From positions 107,606,644 through 107,670,643 of the forward strand of contig NC_053391.1 of assembly GCF_905171765.1 (NCBI RefSeq): 64,000 nt of DNA, in the 5' to 3' direction. This document shows positions 44,514 to 55,271 of this stretch, piece after piece. The number at the start of each line of letters is the position of its first letter. The first letter of the stretch is position 1. The translations under genes were made by a program, and so were the position numbers. The DNA is from Bufo bufo. Its lineage: Eukaryota; Chordata; Amphibia; Anura; Bufonidae. The notes below the pieces were generated by a model that worked only from the letters and a program-made list of their open reading frames with translations, ran no database searches and was not told the origin of the DNA.

Positions 44514-45608
44514 TTAAAGAGTCACTGTACTTTTACACAACTTTACATAAATCAATAGTACAAGTGACCACAAGAAATGTTGTAATATGTCTTATCAGTG
44601 ACAAATGTCAAGTCCTTATGTTATTAGCTGTTTACCTCTCCCCCTACTCCCTGTTAATTGCTATTCACTTTAAAAAATGCATTGAATTCTGTCTCGAGAC
44701 AGACTAACTACACATTAGGATCATATTACACATGTCAATGCAAGTCTATGGAGAGGAGAGGGGCGCGAGCATCAGAATGTGCTGGAGAAGACTAGCAGTG
44801 GGCTGATTCCTCAGCTTCTCTATTCCTGTGTGATGTGTTCTGACTAATGGAGCATTGAGTCATGACTTATCAGGTTCTGAACATGGGACTTAGTGCTCTA
44901 TTTAAACCCCTTCCTGGCCAGATACCAGTACCAGTGATAGGTTTTTACTCCCTAGCTGTGCTCCCAGTTCTGTTCTATGTGCATTAGGATTGCCTATTGG
45001 ATTGACCTCAGCTTGCCTTTAAACACTCTCTGTCTTGAGATTTGGTACTGTGTTTCCCGTCTCGTTCTGACTTCAGCTTGGCTATTCTGACTACCGTCTG
45101 TCGTCTGATTTGGTACTGCACTGTCTGCCCGGCACTGACCCATTCCTGTACGACTTCATCTTTGTGTAGTTTCTTCTCTGTGTGTCTCAATCCTGCACCT
45201 AGCAGAGTAGGGAATGTCGACCAGTTGCGGACTTGCCTCTTAGAGCCTGCACCGCAAGTAGGCAGGGAAAGCAGTCTGGGTTCCAGTTTGGGCTCAGTGG
45301 CTGAGTGTTCCTGCCTACTGTGCTGACAGTATCTCTCTGTAAGGTCATGATCCTGGAGCATACTTCTGAGTGAGTAAAATATTCTTAGGAAGCAGCTTCT
45401 CCTTTACTTTCTATGTGCAGTGGCTGGCAGCTAGTCTCCATTCACCATGTCTGAGAGATCTGCAAACCAGATGTTCAGCATGTAGAGAAAAACTGCTAAA
45501 AACACCACATACAAATGAAACAATGGCCAGAAATAGCATTATTCCTCAGGTACACATATTGTACTATTGATTAATGCAGAGCTTGTTGAAGGGTTAGGTA
45601 TGCTTTAA
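44514..45608. mobile_element. TTAA MITE with an internal insertion
   Basis: TTAA at 44514-44517 and 45605-45608. Left tip TTAAAGAGTCACTGTAC and right tip (inverse) TTAAAGCATACCTAAC are related, and both are followed by aatcaatagtacaa about 35-40 bp in. The centre, roughly 44860-45365, is foreign to the palindrome and has an LTR-like look (tatttaaacccc followed by ctgtgctcccagttctgttc and pyrimidine-rich tracts), possibly a solo LTR bounded by ggagca. The insertion is uncertain. Confidence 0.55.
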
Positions 45609-45625
45609 GGCAATCAATGTGCTAC

Positions 45626-45826
45626 TTAAAGGCTATGGAGACCTTGAGATTGTCTAGTAGCAAGTTTCTGCCTTGCCATAGAAAGCAGCGGCGAGCAGGA
45701 AGAGAGAAGGAAGGTGGTACGTGCGTACTGTGTGCACCGTCTCCTCATGCAGCTGATCTGATATTGATGACCTATCCTGAGGATAGGTCCTCAATATTAA
45801 AAGCCCGAACAACCCCTTTAAGTGAG
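45626..45826. repeat. TTAA MITE fragments
   Basis: A TTAAAGGCTATGGAGACC tip starts near 45626, and a different tip ends near 45822 (inverse TTAAAGGGGTTGTTCGGGC) with the cctatcctgaggataggt palindrome. It looks like a mosaic of two such elements. Confidence 0.5.
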
Positions 45827-46402
45827 ACTGTTGTGCTAACAAGTTCAAATGAAATGGAAGTTAAAGAGACAGGACAGGAAGTAGAATACATTGAGTGACA
45901 ATAAAATATGCAGAAAACAATCCACCTGTTTATTTATTTTAGGTAGAATAGTCCCAGGTTGTTAATATTTTATACCATTTTTAGATGAAAGAGTCTCTTT
46001 AAGGTATTTCGTAAAATCACTCCTCTGTCTGTCAGGTGATCTTATAGGTGTTTTTGAGACAATTATTATCAATCAAACCTACGATAGGGGGAAATATCTT
46101 CCAAAGACACACTTCAATGCTGGAGACCTGCTGTTTACAAAAAGGATGCTGGGAGATAATGGTGCCCTATATCTTCAATAGCTGTTGGCTAAATGCTTGT
46201 TTGGTTCACAGCTATTCTTTCTGATCCCTTATACACATGCATGCTCAGCTCTGCCAAACATGCTGCTGCCCGACACCTCTGGCTTTGACTTATCTGGATC
46301 GGGCATTAAAATGTATGCTTCCATACCATACACATAAGATAATCGTGTAGTTCTGCCCAAAGTAGCGGGTTTGGCCAAATGGCCAACCTTACTCTTACCT
46401 TA

Positions 46403-46616
46403 GAGCCCTTTCACATGGAGACTTTTGAGTTTCACGCAGACCCCATGCTGAAAAGCCATGACCTTCCACACAGAATCTTCCTCCCATTGTTTTCAATGGG
46501 AGACCACACTAATGTTCATGCAGCTACAGTTGAAAGCAATGGGAGGCCACCAGTGGCTTCTTGGAGTGGAATCTAAGCCAAATTCCACTGTTAAAAGTTA
46601 CCGTGTGAACAAGGCC
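46403..46616. mobile_element. 214-bp Harbinger-like MITE
   Basis: TTA duplications at 46400-46402 and 46617-46619. Ends GAGCCCTTTCACATGG and, from the right, GGCCTTGTTCACACGG. Middle palindrome around cccattgttttcaatggg. No coding region. Confidence 0.72.
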
Positions 46617-46619
46617 TTA

Positions 46620-47529
46620 CAAATAAGTATTGTTTTTTCACAAAATGGTACTTTTCAATGTTTGTCTGATAAAATACATACTTTTATTAGTTACTGCTCT
46701 TCCAGACAATAAATTGACTTTAACTGCACCTATGGTACACTGAGGTGTTGCATCAAGATTCCATACTGTATTCTTTAGTATTCTGATAACAACCCATAGC
46801 ATCATATTTGCTTACTTTGAAAACACTAACATTTTGTAATATATCTTATCAGAGAAAAATGTGTTGTTCTCCTCTTATAGGCTGTCCCCCTTCCTTTACT
46901 AAACTAACTTTCTCACCGAATTCTGTGATAAATCCATCTTGTGAGAACAAGACGAGCTGCCTGCTTACTGAAGGATCAGATTACATTATGCTAGAAGTCA
47001 ATGGAGAGGGGATGGGTAAGGAGCAGCGGGTAGCCAAGAGAAGTTAGTTAATAGTAAGTGTTATATCTGACCCCAAGTGCTTTATTCATATCGGTACTAT
47101 TCATTACTTCAGTATAATAATGCCCTATATGTTGTTTCTGAGTGATTGTGAGTGAGTGAGAGTTTGGGAGTAGAATCTCCTGTCTTTATGTGGGCTGTGT
47201 ATGGGAGACGTCATTACGGCCAGCCTCCACCCACCAGTTTAGGTAGGATTGAAAATTATAGATAGATCCTGCAGAGGAGAGAAATTGCTAGAAAATGCCA
47301 GATACAAGTTATATAATGGTAAAATATAGTGTTATCACACATATCACATCTTATTCTGAATTATTTTTTTTAAATGACACACATACATACAAGAGTACCA
47401 AAAATATGGCCATATATCAATAACTCAAAATGTTGTGGCAGCTATTTTTGCAACCACATTACTTGTTATGAAAAATATTCAGCTTCCATTTTCAATATAC
47501 AGTAGCTGCACTTCCTATTCTCAGTTTAG
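46620..47529. other. no recognisable feature
   Basis: No coding region, terminal repeat or tandem array supported. Short frames have no recognisable motifs. Confidence 0.45.
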
Positions 47530-48190
47530 CAAACATGGCCACCATTCCTATAGAGTAGGTCATCACAATGTATGGTGATTTGATATAGTTTTTTCAGGAA
47601 GTTCCAAAACATCATGTTATACCTACTGTATATATGACTTTTATTAATGTCTAGTGTATAAACCTATAAGGTGGATCATCATAATGTATGATGGCATATG
47701 ATATTGGTAGTTTGCTGTTGGGTCCAATCATAGCTTTGTGAGGGGGAGATCTAAATATTTCATGTTACACCTATATATGACTTTTATAAGTGTCCAAGTG
47801 TATATTCCTGTAGAGTGGGTCATCACATTGTATGGTGACATGATGACATTGTTGGTTATTTGCTGGGTCTAACCATAGTTTTGTGAGAAAGACCAAAAAA
47901 CTTTTGGTTACACCCATATATGACCTTTATTAGTGGCCAGTGTATATTCCTATAGAGTAGGTCATCACAATGTATGGTGACATGTTAACATTGGTGGTTA
48001 GGTGGTGGGCCCAACCACAGCTTTGTGAGGAGAACCTGAAAGCTTCATGTTACACCCATATATGATATTTGTCAATGTCCAGTGTATATTCCAATAGAGT
48101 AGGTCATTACAATGTACCGTATGGTGCCATGTTAACATTGGTGGTTAGGTGGTGGGTCCAATCATAGTCTTTTCAGGGGGACCCAGGAGC
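47530..48190. repeat. degenerate tandem repeat, about 143 bp, 4-5 units
   Basis: The marker gtcatcacaatgtatggtga (with variants) recurs at about 47558, 47672, 47817, 47959 and 48104. Each unit also has catgttacacccatatatga and agtgtatattcc. The first unit is shortened by about 30 bp. Confidence 0.85.
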
Positions 48191-49257
48191 TTTACTAAAC
48201 ATCAACATATGTCCATGCACCAACAATTCAATGTAATTACTTTCCCATTAAAATAAATTGGAAACACAGTTGGAAGGGAAATGCTGTACAACCTATTGAT
48301 AAGAATCTCAAGTAATATATTTTCATGAGTAACCACCAAGCATGTCTTACAACTCCAAAGCTGAAGAAAAAGGATTAATTTTATCAGACGAGTTAACATT
48401 CCATTAACAGTGACACTCAATAATGAACAAAGGAGAAAGTCTGAGGCAGAAAAACCTTAGTAATAAAGGTTAATGTAGGGAAGGAGGTTGTGATGACATG
48501 CAGACAGGAGATGAGGTTGCTAAGAGTCTAGAAGAAGAAAGTGCTGATATAGGTTGCTTTAAGTATCTGGGTCACATAAAAGCCAGGGGCTTTCATAACA
48601 AGCCAAGTGTATACAAACAACTATGGAGGACCACAGGAGGCAGAAGAAACAAGCAATGTGTTCACTGAAAACACCTGGAGATCCCCTATATCAGGTTCAG
48701 ATCCTCGATATGTCAAGATTCGTTCTTTCAGGAAAGGTGACTCACCAGGCCTGCGGCTTCCGCTTCACAATACTTTGACGTTTCCACTGTGAGTGAGGGC
48801 TGAGGTGATAAGTAAGTTGTCTGCAAACTTTTTCGATAGCTCCAATTGAATCACCCTCCTGCAATAGAAACGAGAGGCAGGTTCAGGGCATATAGTATCT
48901 GTATATACTAACCTCACGGGTGCATGAGGTTTACTAAACATTTACATTTTCACACAACTGGGGTCAGTCTGAGAAGGAATTCACTAGAAATTGTTGGAAA
49001 AACTATACAGATTTGTGCAAGCTTCACATAACTTACTGTACCATCACAAGGGCTACATCAAAATGCCCACAACATATTTTTGTTTATCATGCTATCACAT
49101 ACCAGATCAATTAAATGAAGACGGGCAGATTTACTAATCCTGTAGATGGTGTAGGTTTCGACAGGTTGTCTAGACCTGCAGCAGATTTATCACAGGGGAT
49201 CAAACTGAATAATAAATGTGGTGCAAGGATAGACACTTTTCTCTGACTTTATACCAA
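48191..49257. other. no recognisable feature
   Basis: Intergenic sequence up to the ccatt target site of the outer LTR retrotransposon. No coding region or repeat pair seen. Confidence 0.45.
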
Positions 49258-49262
49258 CCATT

Positions 49263-49922
49263 TATCACGGTCGGCGTGACTATCACATACGTGACACAGA
49301 GGGAAGGAACAAGGAAGGCCCTGACCAAGTGAGAGGGAAGGTGGTGACCCCTGACTCACCTAGCGGCTGGCACCTGGCTGCCCTGACTTCCCTAGACGGG
49401 TTCCTCACCCGTACGCCGATCACGTGCCTAAAGCCCTGGCTTTCCCTAAGCTGAGCCCTAGATAGTGAACAGGGCGGTGGGAACACTAGTCCGCACCACT
49501 AGCTCTAAAGGAAAACACCAAGGGAAGGACAGACAATACAAACTCAACATATAATCCCAGGTGGGCGACAACAGGAGACAACAAGAAGCCCAACAGGGAT
49601 CCGGAGGGTAGCACTCTGGAACGACAACCAGGATTCACAACTCCAGTGGGTCAGTATAGATGTCCAGGCAGGAAGCTCTATAACTGGCAACTAGAGAAGT
49701 GTGAGGGGAGAATATAAGGAGGTTGGGAGTGGCAGACAAGAAACAGCTGAGGAGGAGAAGCTACGGATCCCTGATTGAGACAAAAAGGATAGCAAGGCAA
49801 ACACAGAAAACAATCACTAAGAAACAACGTGATCTTTAGATATAGAGCGCTGAGCCACCCGCTGCGACCTCCTGACCCCGGGTATAACGGAGTCAGACGT
49901 GGCTCTAGATACCCTCGTGACA
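49263..49922 (-). repeat. outer element, 3' LTR
   Basis: On the minus strand the LTR starts TGTCACGAGGG and ends CCGTGATA, so the usual final CA is TA. It is preceded on that strand by a purine tract AAAGGGGGGGTAC (about 49923-49937), the second-strand primer. TATA-like TTATATT and the predicted RNA start (GCCAGTTATA, 49688-49679) match the other LTR. Confidence 0.93.
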
Positions 49923-49993
49923 GTACCCCCCCTTTCACGAGGGGCCTCCGGACACTCAGGACCAGGTCTCTCCGGATGAGAGGTATGGAAAGC
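49817..49993 (-). pseudogene. outer element, pol C-terminal tail running into LTR
   Basis: After removal of the nested element the chromodomain frame continues from 49993 with AFHTSHPERPGPECPEAP, crosses the polypurine tract and reads into the 3' LTR to a stop at about 49817. Pol in this family may therefore end inside the LTR. Confidence 0.75.
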
Positions 49994-49998
49994 CTGAA

Positions 49999-50454
49999 TG
50001 TCACGGAACCATGAACCAGACGTACAACAAGAGATGAGTGAAAATAAGAAGGCTTTATTGAAAATAAAGCTGTAAAGCAAAAGTCCAAACGGATGGTGAA
50101 ACCGAGCAGAGTCTTTGCGAAGCCAGAGGTCAGGAACCAGAAGGGTAGTCAGACGAAGCCAGGATCAGGAACCAGCAGGGTAGTCAGACGAAGCCAGGAT
50201 CAGGAACCAGCAGGGTAGTCAGACGAAGCCAGGATCAGGAACCAGAAGCAGCAGCAGTCTTAGAAGCATGTGAACACAAGAGGACCAAGCAAGGAACTGA
50301 AGCCACAGACCTCCTATATATATGAGCTAGGCATCCAGCTCCTCCCAGGGGAAGGAGGAGCCGCAGGGTGGAAGGCTACAAGAAACCCAGGACCCAAGAT
50401 GGCCGCCAGCACATGTCAAACGAAGGAGAGCAGCAAGCAGGTAAGACCATGACA
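49999..50454 (-). repeat. inner element, 3' LTR
   Basis: On the minus strand it begins TGTCATGGTCTTACC and ends GGTTCCGTGACA. It includes three 35-bp direct repeats around gtagtcagacgaagccagga (50140-50245), downstream of the predicted start of transcription. It seems identical to 54811-55266. Confidence 0.95.
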
Positions 50455-50468
50455 GTACCTCCCCCTCA
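50455..50468 (-). other. polypurine tract of the inner element
   Basis: Reads TGAGGGGGAGGTAC on the minus strand, directly before the 3' LTR start TGTCATGG. The gag-pol stop codon TGA (50468-50466) forms its first bases. Confidence 0.8.
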
Positions 50469-53400
50469 AGGGCCCCTCCTCCGCGGAGCACAAAACGGTT
50501 TCTGAGGGAAGCGTGCGTGGAAGGCTCGGAGCAAGGCAGGAGCATGGACATCTGCGGAGGGAACCCAGGAACGCTCCTCTGGACCATAACCACGCCAATG
50601 GACCAAAAACTGCAACCGACCGCGGACCAGGCGTGAGTCCAGGATATTGCTCACCTCATATTCCTCACGATTGCCCACTTGGACCGGACGAGGCCGAGGA
50701 ACCGAGGAAGTGAAACGATTACACACCAGTGGCTTCAACAGGGAGACATGAAACACGTTGGAGATCCGCATGCCAGGAGGAAGCGCAAGGGCATAGGCTA
50801 CCGGGTTTACCCTGCGAAGCACTCGGAAGGGACCAACAAAGCGAGGCGCCAGCTTGGGAGTGGGCACTCGAAGGTTGAGGTTGCGGGTGGACAACCATAC
50901 ACGGTCTCCGACCTGGTAGGAAGGAGCAGGCGCTCGTCTGCGATCAGCCTGGAAACTCTGGCGCTGCGCAGAGACCTCAAGGGACTTCTGGATCTGTACC
51001 CAAGAAGCACGTAGGACGGAAAGGTGATCCTCCACAGCCGGAATATCCTGGGGAGAGAATACCTCCGGTAACACGGCAGGTTGGAACCCATAATTGGCCA
51101 TGAAGGGAGACGTCCCAGAGGAAGAGTTCACCGCCGTGTTCCTGGCAAACTCAGCCCAAGGCAGGAGGTCAACCCAATTGTCTTGGTGATCGGAGACATA
51201 GCAACGAAGGAATTGCTCCAAGGCCTGATTGGATCGTTCTGCGGCCCCATTGGACTGAGGGTGGTAGGCCGAGGAGAAGGAGAGATGAATCCCCAACTGG
51301 GAGCAAAAGGCGCGCCAGAACCTGGACACAAACTGACTCCCCCGATCCGACACAATCTCCTTAGGCAAACCGTGCAACCGGAAGACCTCCCTGGCAAAAA
51401 TCGTGGCCAACTCTTGTGCAGAGGGTAACTTCTTGAGAGGAACACAGTGGCACATTTTGGAAAACCGATCCACAATCATGAGAATGACCGTATGGCCTCG
51501 GGATGCAGGGAGGTCCACAATGAAATCCATCCCCAGGTGTGACCATGGGCGCTCCCCGGTGGCTATGGGTTGCAGAAGGCCCAACGGAAGGTGCCGAGGG
51601 GACTTACTCTGGGCACAAACGGAGCATGCCGCTACATATGCGGCGATGTCGGAACGTAGGGAAGGCCACCAGAACAGACGTGAAACAGCCCAGGACAGCT
51701 GATTCTTTCCAGGATGCCCCGCGGTCTTGGAGTTATGGTAGGTTCGCAACAACCGAGTGCGCAACTCCTCAGGCACAAAACATCTGCCGTTGGGTCTCCC
51801 AGAGGGAGCACCAGATTGAGCCGCCAAAATCTGCTCACCCAGGGGAGAGGTCAGGCTGGTGCGAATGGCGGCCAGGATCTGATTCGGAGGTATGACCGAA
51901 GTCGGAATCGACTCCTCCCTGGACAGCTCGGAGTACTGCCGTGATAAGGCATCCGCCCTGATGTTCTTGGAACCGGGTAGGTAGGAGACCACGTAATTAA
52001 AACGTGACAAGAACAGAGCCCATCTGGCCTGATGTGGTGTCAATCTCTTGGCCTCAGAAAGGTAGGTCAGATTCTTGTGGTCCGTCAGGATGAGAACCGG
52101 AACCACCGAACCCTCGAGCAAGTGCCTCCATTCTTTAAGGGCCTGCACGATGGCCAATAACTCCCTGTCACCAATCTGATAGTTGCACTCCGCGGAAGAC
52201 AGTTTCCGGGAGTAAAACCCACAAGGAAGCAGAGGACCCTCTGGTGTTCTACGCTGAGACAGAAGGGCGCCTACTCCCGTCTCAGACGCGTCCACCTCGA
52301 GGACAAAGGGCAACCCAGGGTTGGGATGCAACAGAATCGGAGCCGACACAAAGGCGGACTTTAGGGCCTCAAAAGCTCGGATGGCCTCGAGCGGCCAGAC
52401 CTGGGAATTACTGCCCTTCCTGGTCAGATCCGTGAGAGGCTTGGCCAGCATGGAAAAGTCCCTGATGAACTTCCGATAATAATTGGCGAAGCCCAAAAAG
52501 CGCTGCAGGGAACGAAGACCACTGGGCTGGGGCCACTGTAAGACAGCCAAAACCTTCTCAGGATCCATGGAGAACCCCTCAGCGGAAATGATGTAACCTA
52601 AGAAGGTTACCTGGGATCGGTGAAATTCGCATTTCTCAAGCTTACCGAACAGCTTGTTCTCTCGTAACCGTTGCAACACTCGTCTGACATCCAGAATGTG
52701 GGCCTCCATGGATTCAGAATATACCAAGATGTCATCCAAATAGACTACCACACACTGCTGCAACAGGTCACGGAAAACATCGTTGATGAATTCCTGAAAG
52801 ACTGCGGGCGCATTGCACAACCCAAAGGGCATAACCAAGGATTCGTAATGACCGGTCCTGGTGTTAAACGCGGTCTTCCACTCATCGCCCGCCTTGATCC
52901 TTACCAGGTTATATGCCGCCCTCAGGTCGAGTTTGGTAAAGACCGTGGCCCCTTTAAGGCGATCGAACAGCTCGGAAATCAAGGGTATCGGGTAAGCGTT
53001 CTTGATCGTGATGCGATTGAGACCCCTGTAATCGATGCAAGGCCTCAGCTCACCGCCCTTCTTTTTCACAAAGAAAAATCCAGCCCCTGCCGGGGACGAA
53101 GATTTGCGAATGTGTCCGCGTGAAAGCGCCTCCTTCACGTACTCCTCCATGGCCTCATTCTCCGCTACCGACAGTGGATAGACTTTGCCACGAGGAGGAA
53201 CGGCACCAGATTGTAACTCTATGGCACAATCGTATGGGCGGTGCGGAGGTAGGGCAACCGCGCGCACCTTATCGAATACATCCCGGTACTCCTCGTATTC
53301 AGGAGGCAACAGAGAGTCCGAGGAAGTACACAGCAACTTGACAGACCCATGGATGCAACTAGCCCCACACTGCGGTGACCACGAGAGGATCTCGACCGAT

Positions 53401-54797
53401 CTCCAATCGAAAGTCGGATTATGCTTCTGGAGCCAGGGGTACCCCAAGACCACCGAGTAGTGTGGAGACGAAATAACCTGGAGGCAGACCGACTCTCTGT
53501 GAACGGCACCAATGGCTATCCCCACTGGAAGGGTCTCATGAGTCACGTGTGGCGGCAGAAGGGGTCTGCCGTCTATCGCCTCAAGAGCCAGTGGGGAACC
53601 TCGAGCCTGCAGAGGAATGGAATTGGCGGCAGCGAACACACTATCAATGAACAAACCACCAGCACCAGAGTCCACCAACGCCTGGGTCGTAACCGAGCCC
53701 CCGACCCAGGAGAGGACAACAGTGATCAGTGGTTTGTCAACACGGGAAACCGGGGACGAGGAGACTCCACCCAAGATCTGCCCCCGACAGGATCTCAGGG
53801 TACGAGCGTTTCCCGGACGGTTCGGACATGCCAACCGAAAATGCCCACCGAGACCACAGTACATGCATCGGCCCTCGCGTCTCCGGAGTGCCCTCTCCCC
53901 CTCGGACAGGCGAGCAAACCCCAGCTGCATGGGTTCACCCCCAGACAAGTCATCCCCAGGAGGCGTGGGAGGAGAGGGAGGCACGGGTGGGACAGCAAAT
54001 GTAGGCACCAATCTGTTAGAAGACCTCCGCAGGTTCTCCTTAAAGGAAGGTCTCTCCCTGAGTCTGGTGTCAATCAAAATCAGGAAAGAAATAAGAGACT
54101 CGAGCTCAACTGGTAGGTCCTTAGCTGCAACCTCATCCTTCAAGGCATCCGAGAGACCATGAGAGAAAGCAGCGACCAGAGCCTCATTATTCCAGCCCAC
54201 CTCTGCTGCCAGGGTACGAAACTCAATGGCGTATTCAGCTACGGATCGTGAACCCTGTCTGATGGACATAAGGAGCTTCGCAGCAGAGGCAGCACGAGCC
54301 GGCACATCGAATACCTTCCGAAGAGAAGCAACAAAACCGGAAAACTCGGCAACCACCGGATTGTTGTTCTCCCATAAAGGGCTGGCCCAGGCCAAGGCCT
54401 TGTCCGAGAGCAGCGAGATCAAGAAGCCCACCTTTGATCTCTCAGTAGGAAAGGCATGTGGCAGCAACTCGAAATAAATGCCCACCTGGTTAAGGAAACC
54501 TCGGCACTGAGTTGGCTCTCCCCCAAAGCGCTGTGGAAGAGGGGCAGAACCGGTCATACCCCGAAACACCGCAGGCGCAACAACAGGTGTCGGGGTAGAC
54601 TCTGGCGCAACAACCGGAGCGGCAGTAGGAGCGAGCCCAGGAGCGACAACCGACCCATCGGCAACGGGAGCGAAATGAGCCGTGCGTTCAAGCAGGGTTT
54701 GCAACGCCACAGCGAACCGACCCAACAGGTGATCCTGCTGATCAAGTCTGGCAACCAGCGTGGGTAGCGAGGATGGCCCTGTACCGTCAGAATTCAT
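50466..54797 (-). CDS. gag-pol: Gag-Pol polyprotein of the inner chromovirus, 1,443 aa
   Basis: A single frame without stop or shift. Order: capsid-type Gag (about 85-250), CCHC knuckle at 311-324 (CMYCGLGGHFRLAC), aspartic protease with DSGAG at 376-380, reverse transcriptase (PCIDYRGLN at 585; YLDD at 685-688), RNase H (VLEVDASETGVG from 831; LTDHKN at 903), integrase with HHCC finger (H1020 to C1060) and catalytic D1090, D1150 and E1186 (35 between the last two), then a GPF-type module and a chromodomain at 1378-1426 (YEV, VHWRGYG, W1410). Gag and Pol share one frame, as in Tf1, so no frameshift separates them. The chromodomain would steer integration toward marked chromatin. The ATG follows the primer binding site by one base. 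Confidence 0.97.
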   Translation of the reverse strand: MNSDGTGPSSLPTLVARLDQQDHLLGRFAVALQTLLERTAHFAPVADGSVVAPGLAPTAAPVVAPESTPTPVVAPAVFRGMTGSAPLPQRFGGEPTQCRGFLNQVGIYFELLPHAFPTERSKVGFLISLLSDKALAWASPLWENNNPVVAEFSGFVASLRKVFDVPARAASAAKLLMSIRQGSRSVAEYAIEFRTLAAEVGWNNEALVAAFSHGLSDALKDEVAAKDLPVELESLISFLILIDTRLRERPSFKENLRRSSNRLVPTFAVPPVPPSPPTPPGDDLSGGEPMQLGFARLSEGERALRRREGRCMYCGLGGHFRLACPNRPGNARTLRSCRGQILGGVSSSPVSRVDKPLITVVLSWVGGSVTTQALVDSGAGGLFIDSVFAAANSIPLQARGSPLALEAIDGRPLLPPHVTHETLPVGIAIGAVHRESVCLQVISSPHYSVVLGYPWLQKHNPTFDWRSVEILSWSPQCGASCIHGSVKLLCTSSDSLLPPEYEEYRDVFDKVRAVALPPHRPYDCAIELQSGAVPPRGKVYPLSVAENEAMEEYVKEALSRGHIRKSSSPAGAGFFFVKKKGGELRPCIDYRGLNRITIKNAYPIPLISELFDRLKGATVFTKLDLRAAYNLVRIKAGDEWKTAFNTRTGHYESLVMPFGLCNAPAVFQEFINDVFRDLLQQCVVVYLDDILVYSESMEAHILDVRRVLQRLRENKLFGKLEKCEFHRSQVTFLGYIISAEGFSMDPEKVLAVLQWPQPSGLRSLQRFLGFANYYRKFIRDFSMLAKPLTDLTRKGSNSQVWPLEAIRAFEALKSAFVSAPILLHPNPGLPFVLEVDASETGVGALLSQRRTPEGPLLPCGFYSRKLSSAECNYQIGDRELLAIVQALKEWRHLLEGSVVPVLILTDHKNLTYLSEAKRLTPHQARWALFLSRFNYVVSYLPGSKNIRADALSRQYSELSREESIPTSVIPPNQILAAIRTSLTSPLGEQILAAQSGAPSGRPNGRCFVPEELRTRLLRTYHNSKTAGHPGKNQLSWAVSRLFWWPSLRSDIAAYVAACSVCAQSKSPRHLPLGLLQPIATGERPWSHLGMDFIVDLPASRGHTVILMIVDRFSKMCHCVPLKKLPSAQELATIFAREVFRLHGLPKEIVSDRGSQFVSRFWRAFCSQLGIHLSFSSAYHPQSNGAAERSNQALEQFLRCYVSDHQDNWVDLLPWAEFARNTAVNSSSGTSPFMANYGFQPAVLPEVFSPQDIPAVEDHLSVLRASWVQIQKSLEVSAQRQSFQADRRRAPAPSYQVGDRVWLSTRNLNLRVPTPKLAPRFVGPFRVLRRVNPVAYALALPPGMRISNVFHVSLLKPLVCNRFTSSVPRPRPVQVGNREEYEVSNILDSRLVRGRLQFLVHWRGYGPEERSWVPSADVHAPALLRAFHARFPQKPFCAPRRRGP

Positions 54798-54798
54798 G

Positions 54799-54808
54799 GC
54801 TTGGTCCT
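54799..54808 (-). other. self-primer binding site, inner element
   Basis: Minus-strand AGGACCAAGC, two bases inside the 5' LTR. No tRNA 3' complement (TGG at the LTR edge) is present. The ten bases are the exact complement of GCTTGGTCCT at the predicted RNA start within the LTR (55102-55093), the arrangement known for Tf1 self-priming. Confidence 0.8.
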
Positions 54809-54810
54809 AA

Positions 54811-55266
54811 TGTCACGGAACCATGAACCAGACGTACAACAAGAGATGAGTGAAAATAAGAAGGCTTTATTGAAAATAAAGCTGTAAAGCAAAAGTCCAA
54901 ACGGATGGTGAAACCGAGCAGAGTCTTTGCGAAGCCAGAGGTCAGGAACCAGAAGGGTAGTCAGACGAAGCCAGGATCAGGAACCAGCAGGGTAGTCAGA
55001 CGAAGCCAGGATCAGGAACCAGCAGGGTAGTCAGACGAAGCCAGGATCAGGAACCAGAAGCAGCAGCAGTCTTAGAAGCATGTGAACACAAGAGGACCAA
55101 GCAAGGAACTGAAGCCACAGACCTCCTATATATATGAGCTAGGCATCCAGCTCCTCCCAGGGGAAGGAGGAGCCGCAGGGTGGAAGGCTACAAGAAACCC
55201 AGGACCCAAGATGGCCGCCAGCACATGTCAAACGAAGGAGAGCAGCAAGCAGGTAAGACCATGACA
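54811..55266 (-). repeat. inner element, 5' LTR
   Basis: Same 456-bp sequence as 49999-50454. Contains the TATA box (55127-55134) and the presumed R start at 55102. I noticed no difference between the two LTRs. Confidence 0.95.
55127..55134 (-). promoter_or_regulatory. TATA box of the inner element LTR
   Basis: TATATATA followed by GG on the minus strand. The sequence complementary to the primer site starts 32 bp downstream, at 55102, where transcription would be expected to begin. Confidence 0.75.
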
Positions 55267-55271
55267 CTGAA

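Larger units (their letters stand above)
49999..55266 (-). mobile_element. inner Ty3/Gypsy chromovirus, complete, very young
   Basis: 5,268 bp with 456-bp LTRs that I read as identical, an exact 5-bp duplication ctgaa (49994-49998 and 55267-55271), a self-priming PBS, a polypurine tract and one intact gag-pol frame. It inserted into the last codons of pol of the outer element, in the same orientation. All parts needed for retrotransposition appear present, so it may be active or only just silenced. Confidence 0.97.

Noticed and set aside
44860..45365. Solo LTR inside the TTAA MITE
   Set aside because: The tatttaaacccc box and pyrimidine-rich tract are suggestive, but I could not fix TG...CA ends with a matching duplication (only a loose ggagca on both sides), so it is noted within the MITE entry and not listed.
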